A stretch of DNA of 64,000 bases, taken from Erythrobacter sp. BLCC-B19. Lineage in GTDB: Bacteria; Pseudomonadota; Alphaproteobacteria; Sphingomonadales; Sphingomonadaceae. The DNA is taken from positions 1,882,001-1,946,000 of the forward strand of contig NZ_CP117516.1 of the NCBI RefSeq assembly GCF_028621955.1, written 5' to 3'. Position 1 is the stretch's first letter. Each line of letters starts with the position of its first letter. Shown here one piece after another: positions 62,350 through 64,000 of the stretch. The notes beneath the pieces were generated by a model. The model ran no database searches. It saw only the letters and a list, made by a program, of their open reading frames with translations, and was not told the origin of the DNA. The position numbers and the translations under genes were made by a program.

Positions 62350-63159
62350 ATGGACATTCAATCACTTTTCAGCCTCGAAGGGCGCATCGCGCTCGTCACC
62401 GGCGGGTCGCGGGGCATCGGCAAGATGTTCGTCGAGGGGCTCCTCGCCGCGGGCTGCGCGCGCGTTTACATCTCGGCGCGCAAGGCCGATCAGATGCAGG
62501 CGACCATTGATGAATTCGGCGCGGATCGCGTCATCGGCATCCCCGCCGACCTCAGCCAGATGGACGGCATGATCGCCCTCGCCAATGAACTGAAGGCGCG
62601 CGAGAGCCGGCTCGATATCCTCATCAACAACGCGGGCGCCGCCTGGGGCCAGCCCTATCTCGAATTCTCCGAGGCCGGCTGGCACCGGACGATGGACCTC
62701 AACGTCAAGACCCCGTTCTTCCTCACTCAGAAGCTCCACGACCTGCTGGTCGAAGGCGGCAAGCAGGGGCATCCGGCCAAGGTGATCCATGTCTCCTCGA
62801 TCGATGGCCAGCGGATCAACCCGTGGGAGACCTACGCCTATCAGGCATCGAAGGCGGGCGTGATCCAGCTGACCCGACGCATGGCCGCGCGGCTCATTCA
62901 GGACAATATCGTCGTCACCTCGATCGCGCCCGGCGCCTTCCCGTCCGAGATGAACCGCGCCGCCAAGGACGCGCCTGACGCATCGGCCAGCGGTATCCCC
63001 GCCAAGCGCATCGGCACAGCGGAAGACATGGCGGCAGCCGCAATCTACCTGTGCAGCCGCGCGGGCGATTATGTCGTGGGCGAGACGCTGACGGTCGATG
63101 GCGGCGTGGTCAACGCCCACCTGCCGAGCCATTTCGCCGATCCCTCGGGCGGGCACTGA
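62350..63159 (+). CDS. SDR-family oxidoreductase
   Basis: This 269-residue classical short-chain dehydrogenase has TGGSRGIGK as the cofactor motif (residues ~17-25), NNAGAAWG, a catalytic serine in HVSSIDGQ and YAYQASKAG as YxxxK. It could reduce 3-ketoacyl or oxidise hydroxyacyl intermediates of the adjacent dehydrogenase pair. Arg after the second strand (ISARKAD) suggests NADP preference. It is the last gene of the operon begun at 59752. Confidence 0.9.
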   Translation: MDIQSLFSLEGRIALVTGGSRGIGKMFVEGLLAAGCARVYISARKADQMQATIDEFGADRVIGIPADLSQMDGMIALANELKARESRLDILINNAGAAWGQPYLEFSEAGWHRTMDLNVKTPFFLTQKLHDLLVEGGKQGHPAKVIHVSSIDGQRINPWETYAYQASKAGVIQLTRRMAARLIQDNIVVTSIAPGAFPSEMNRAAKDAPDASASGIPAKRIGTAEDMAAAAIYLCSRAGDYVVGETLTVDGGVVNAHLPSHFADPSGGH

Positions 63160-63182
63160 TCGCGCGGCTTTGGCCTGCGCCC

Positions 63183-63285
63183 AAAAAAATGGCCCACATC
63201 CCCTTTGGAAGATGTGGGCCAAGAGGGTGGAGGGTAGCATTCCCTCCACCGGGTCGCGAATCCCCTATCGCGCAAAGCCCCGGCA
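63183..63285 (-). ncRNA. Candidate small RNA with intrinsic terminator
   Basis: Read on the minus strand, a 9-bp hairpin (63250-63242 with 63234-63226) is followed by a strong 11-bp stem (63221-63211 with 63200-63190) and seven T residues (63189-63183): a textbook intrinsic terminator. No protein-coding gene on this strand lies upstream of it within the intergenic space, so a short transcript of about 100 bases is inferred. The 5' end is a guess set by the CRP-type palindrome just beyond. Alternatively it terminates antisense transcription. Confidence 0.45.
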
Positions 63286-63290
63286 CCGTC

Positions 63291-63306
63291 TGTGATGGCC
63301 ATCACG
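63291..63306. promoter_or_regulatory. CRP/FNR-type operator palindrome
   Basis: TGTGATGGCCATCACG closely fits the CRP consensus TGTGA-N6-TCACA, and its core GTGATGGCCATCAC is a perfect 14-base palindrome. It lies about 90 bases before a Crp/Fnr regulator gene and just upstream of the candidate small RNA on the other strand, so it could serve autoregulation, the RNA, or both. Confidence 0.6.
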
Positions 63307-63396
63307 GATTTCGATGCGGGCGCGGCTTAGTCTGCGATCTGTCAGCCGATGCGGCGGGCCATGGCGGCCCCGGCGTGCGGCGCTATCATGGGGGCC

Positions 63397-64000
63397 ATGA
63401 TGAACACGCTCGACGACCTCATCGCCAGACTTGCGCCCGATACGCTGCTGCGCGCACTCGCTCCCGATCAGCTCGAACGGCTGCTGCGCGAGGCGACCCG
63501 GCGCGAATTGCGTCCGGGTGAGACGATCATCTCGCAAGGGGACGAGGTCGGCGATTTTGCGGTCGTGGTGCTGACCGGGGGGCTCAAGATCACCATGGTC
63601 AGCGCCAGCGGACACGAGATCATCCTGAACTATTGCGGCCCCGGCGAGCTGGTCGGCGAAATCGCGATGCTCGATTCCGGCCCGCGCACCGCCTCCGTGA
63701 CCGCCGCCGTGCCTTCAAGCGTGCTGCTGCTGCCCTCGCACACCTTCCTTGCCGCCGCGACCGCCAATCCCGAATCCGCTGCCGGCGTGATGCGCGAGCT
63801 GGCGCGGCGGGTGCGCCAGCTCAATCTGGTGATCGAAAGCGACCGCACCTTCTCGATGGCCCCGCGGCTCGCACGCGCCTTGCTGCGGCTGGTCGATCCG
63901 GCGCGCGACGACGGCCGGTTGCGCTACGATCCCAACCAGAGCGATCTGGGCGCCTTTGCCGGCCTTGCGCGCGAGAATGTCAGCCGCCTGATCTCGGAAT
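63397..64000 (+). CDS. Crp/Fnr-family transcription regulator (3' end beyond window)
   Basis: About 201 residues are visible. An N-terminal cyclic-nucleotide-binding-type beta-roll contains QGDEVGDFAVVVLTGGLKI and the pattern GELVGEIAMLDSGPRTASVTA. A dimer helix follows (MRELARRVRQLNLVIES), and a winged HTH begins at the window edge (LGAFAGLARENVSRLISE). The FNR cysteine cluster is not seen in the N-terminus, so a CRP-like rather than oxygen-sensing role is likely. Start at ATG 63397 or 63400, with 63388 also in frame. Truncated by the window end. Confidence 0.9.
   Translation, partial: MMNTLDDLIARLAPDTLLRALAPDQLERLLREATRRELRPGETIISQGDEVGDFAVVVLTGGLKITMVSASGHEIILNYCGPGELVGEIAMLDSGPRTASVTAAVPSSVLLLPSHTFLAAATANPESAAGVMRELARRVRQLNLVIESDRTFSMAPRLARALLRLVDPARDDGRLRYDPNQSDLGAFAGLARENVSRLISE

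Noticed and set aside
63226..63270. tRNA-like sequence (9-bp stem followed by GGGTCGCGAATCCC)
   Set aside because: The T-loop-like part has an 8-base loop and no acceptor, D or anticodon arms can be assembled around it.

Overview
The window is a G+C-rich chromosomal segment from an alphaproteobacterium, most likely order Sphingomonadales and probably an Erythrobacter/Porphyrobacter-type member. The reasons are the crtY-crtI-crtB carotenoid genes, several TonB-dependent receptors and small beta-barrel porins, DUF2585 and GFA-family genes, many acyl-CoA dehydrogenases, and the dispersed palindromic repeats between genes. There is no rRNA, tRNA, CRISPR array, prophage or transposase. The window starts just upstream of a gene and ends inside a Crp/Fnr-type regulator.

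Layout. 1-3.4 kb: a likely Zur operator, a COG0523 zinc GTPase and a TonB receptor. 3.4-10.3 kb (minus strand): an Ntn-hydrolase acylase, two outer-membrane proteins whose mRNA leaders share a hairpin over the ribosome-binding site, an alcohol dehydrogenase and an SDR. 10.4-16 kb: a phosphorus-scavenging operon (TonB receptor, beta-propeller phytase, PhoX) behind PhoB-box-like repeats. 16-20.7 kb: dps, pgl, a Nudix hydrolase, dinB and a drug exporter. 20.8-25 kb (minus): both subunits of a biotin-dependent acyl-CoA carboxylase and an NTF2-like protein. 25-30 kb (minus): crtY-crtI-small gene-LOG-crtB. 30-36.8 kb: MipA/OmpV, a DUF2059 protein, a tightly overlapping four-gene operon (exported amidohydrolase, DUF2585, a styrene-oxide-isomerase-like membrane protein, a metal-dependent hydrolase) and two secreted unknowns. 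36.8-40 kb: a TPP riboswitch with thiC, a DUF3833-like lipoprotein and an exported RidA.

40.2-42.6 kb is an accessory patch: a low-G+C MT-A70 methyltransferase plus BglII-like endonuclease, an HTH protein and a noncoding block of hairpins. 42.6-53.3 kb holds a diguanylate cyclase, cold-shock and ribosome-hibernation proteins, a photolyase-like protein with inverted domain order, several lipoproteins and small enzymes, an S41 protease, a PEBP, a SWIB protein, an M19 dipeptidase and a 52-residue membrane protein. 53.4-63.2 kb is dapD followed by a lipid or acyl-CoA catabolic region: an ACAD11-like kinase/dehydrogenase pair with a zinc alcohol dehydrogenase, a GPH transporter, and a divergent operon of two acyl-CoA dehydrogenases (one lacking the usual catalytic motif) and an SDR. 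The end holds a candidate small RNA, a CRP-type palindrome and the Crp/Fnr gene.

Themes that link the genes are metal and phosphate starvation scavenging through TonB receptors, carotenoid and stress protection, and acyl-CoA catabolism. The strongest leads for new biology are the leader hairpins of the two outer-membrane genes, the isomerase-like membrane operon, the inverted-order photolyase homologue, the mosaic carboxylase gene and the putative small RNA at the right end.
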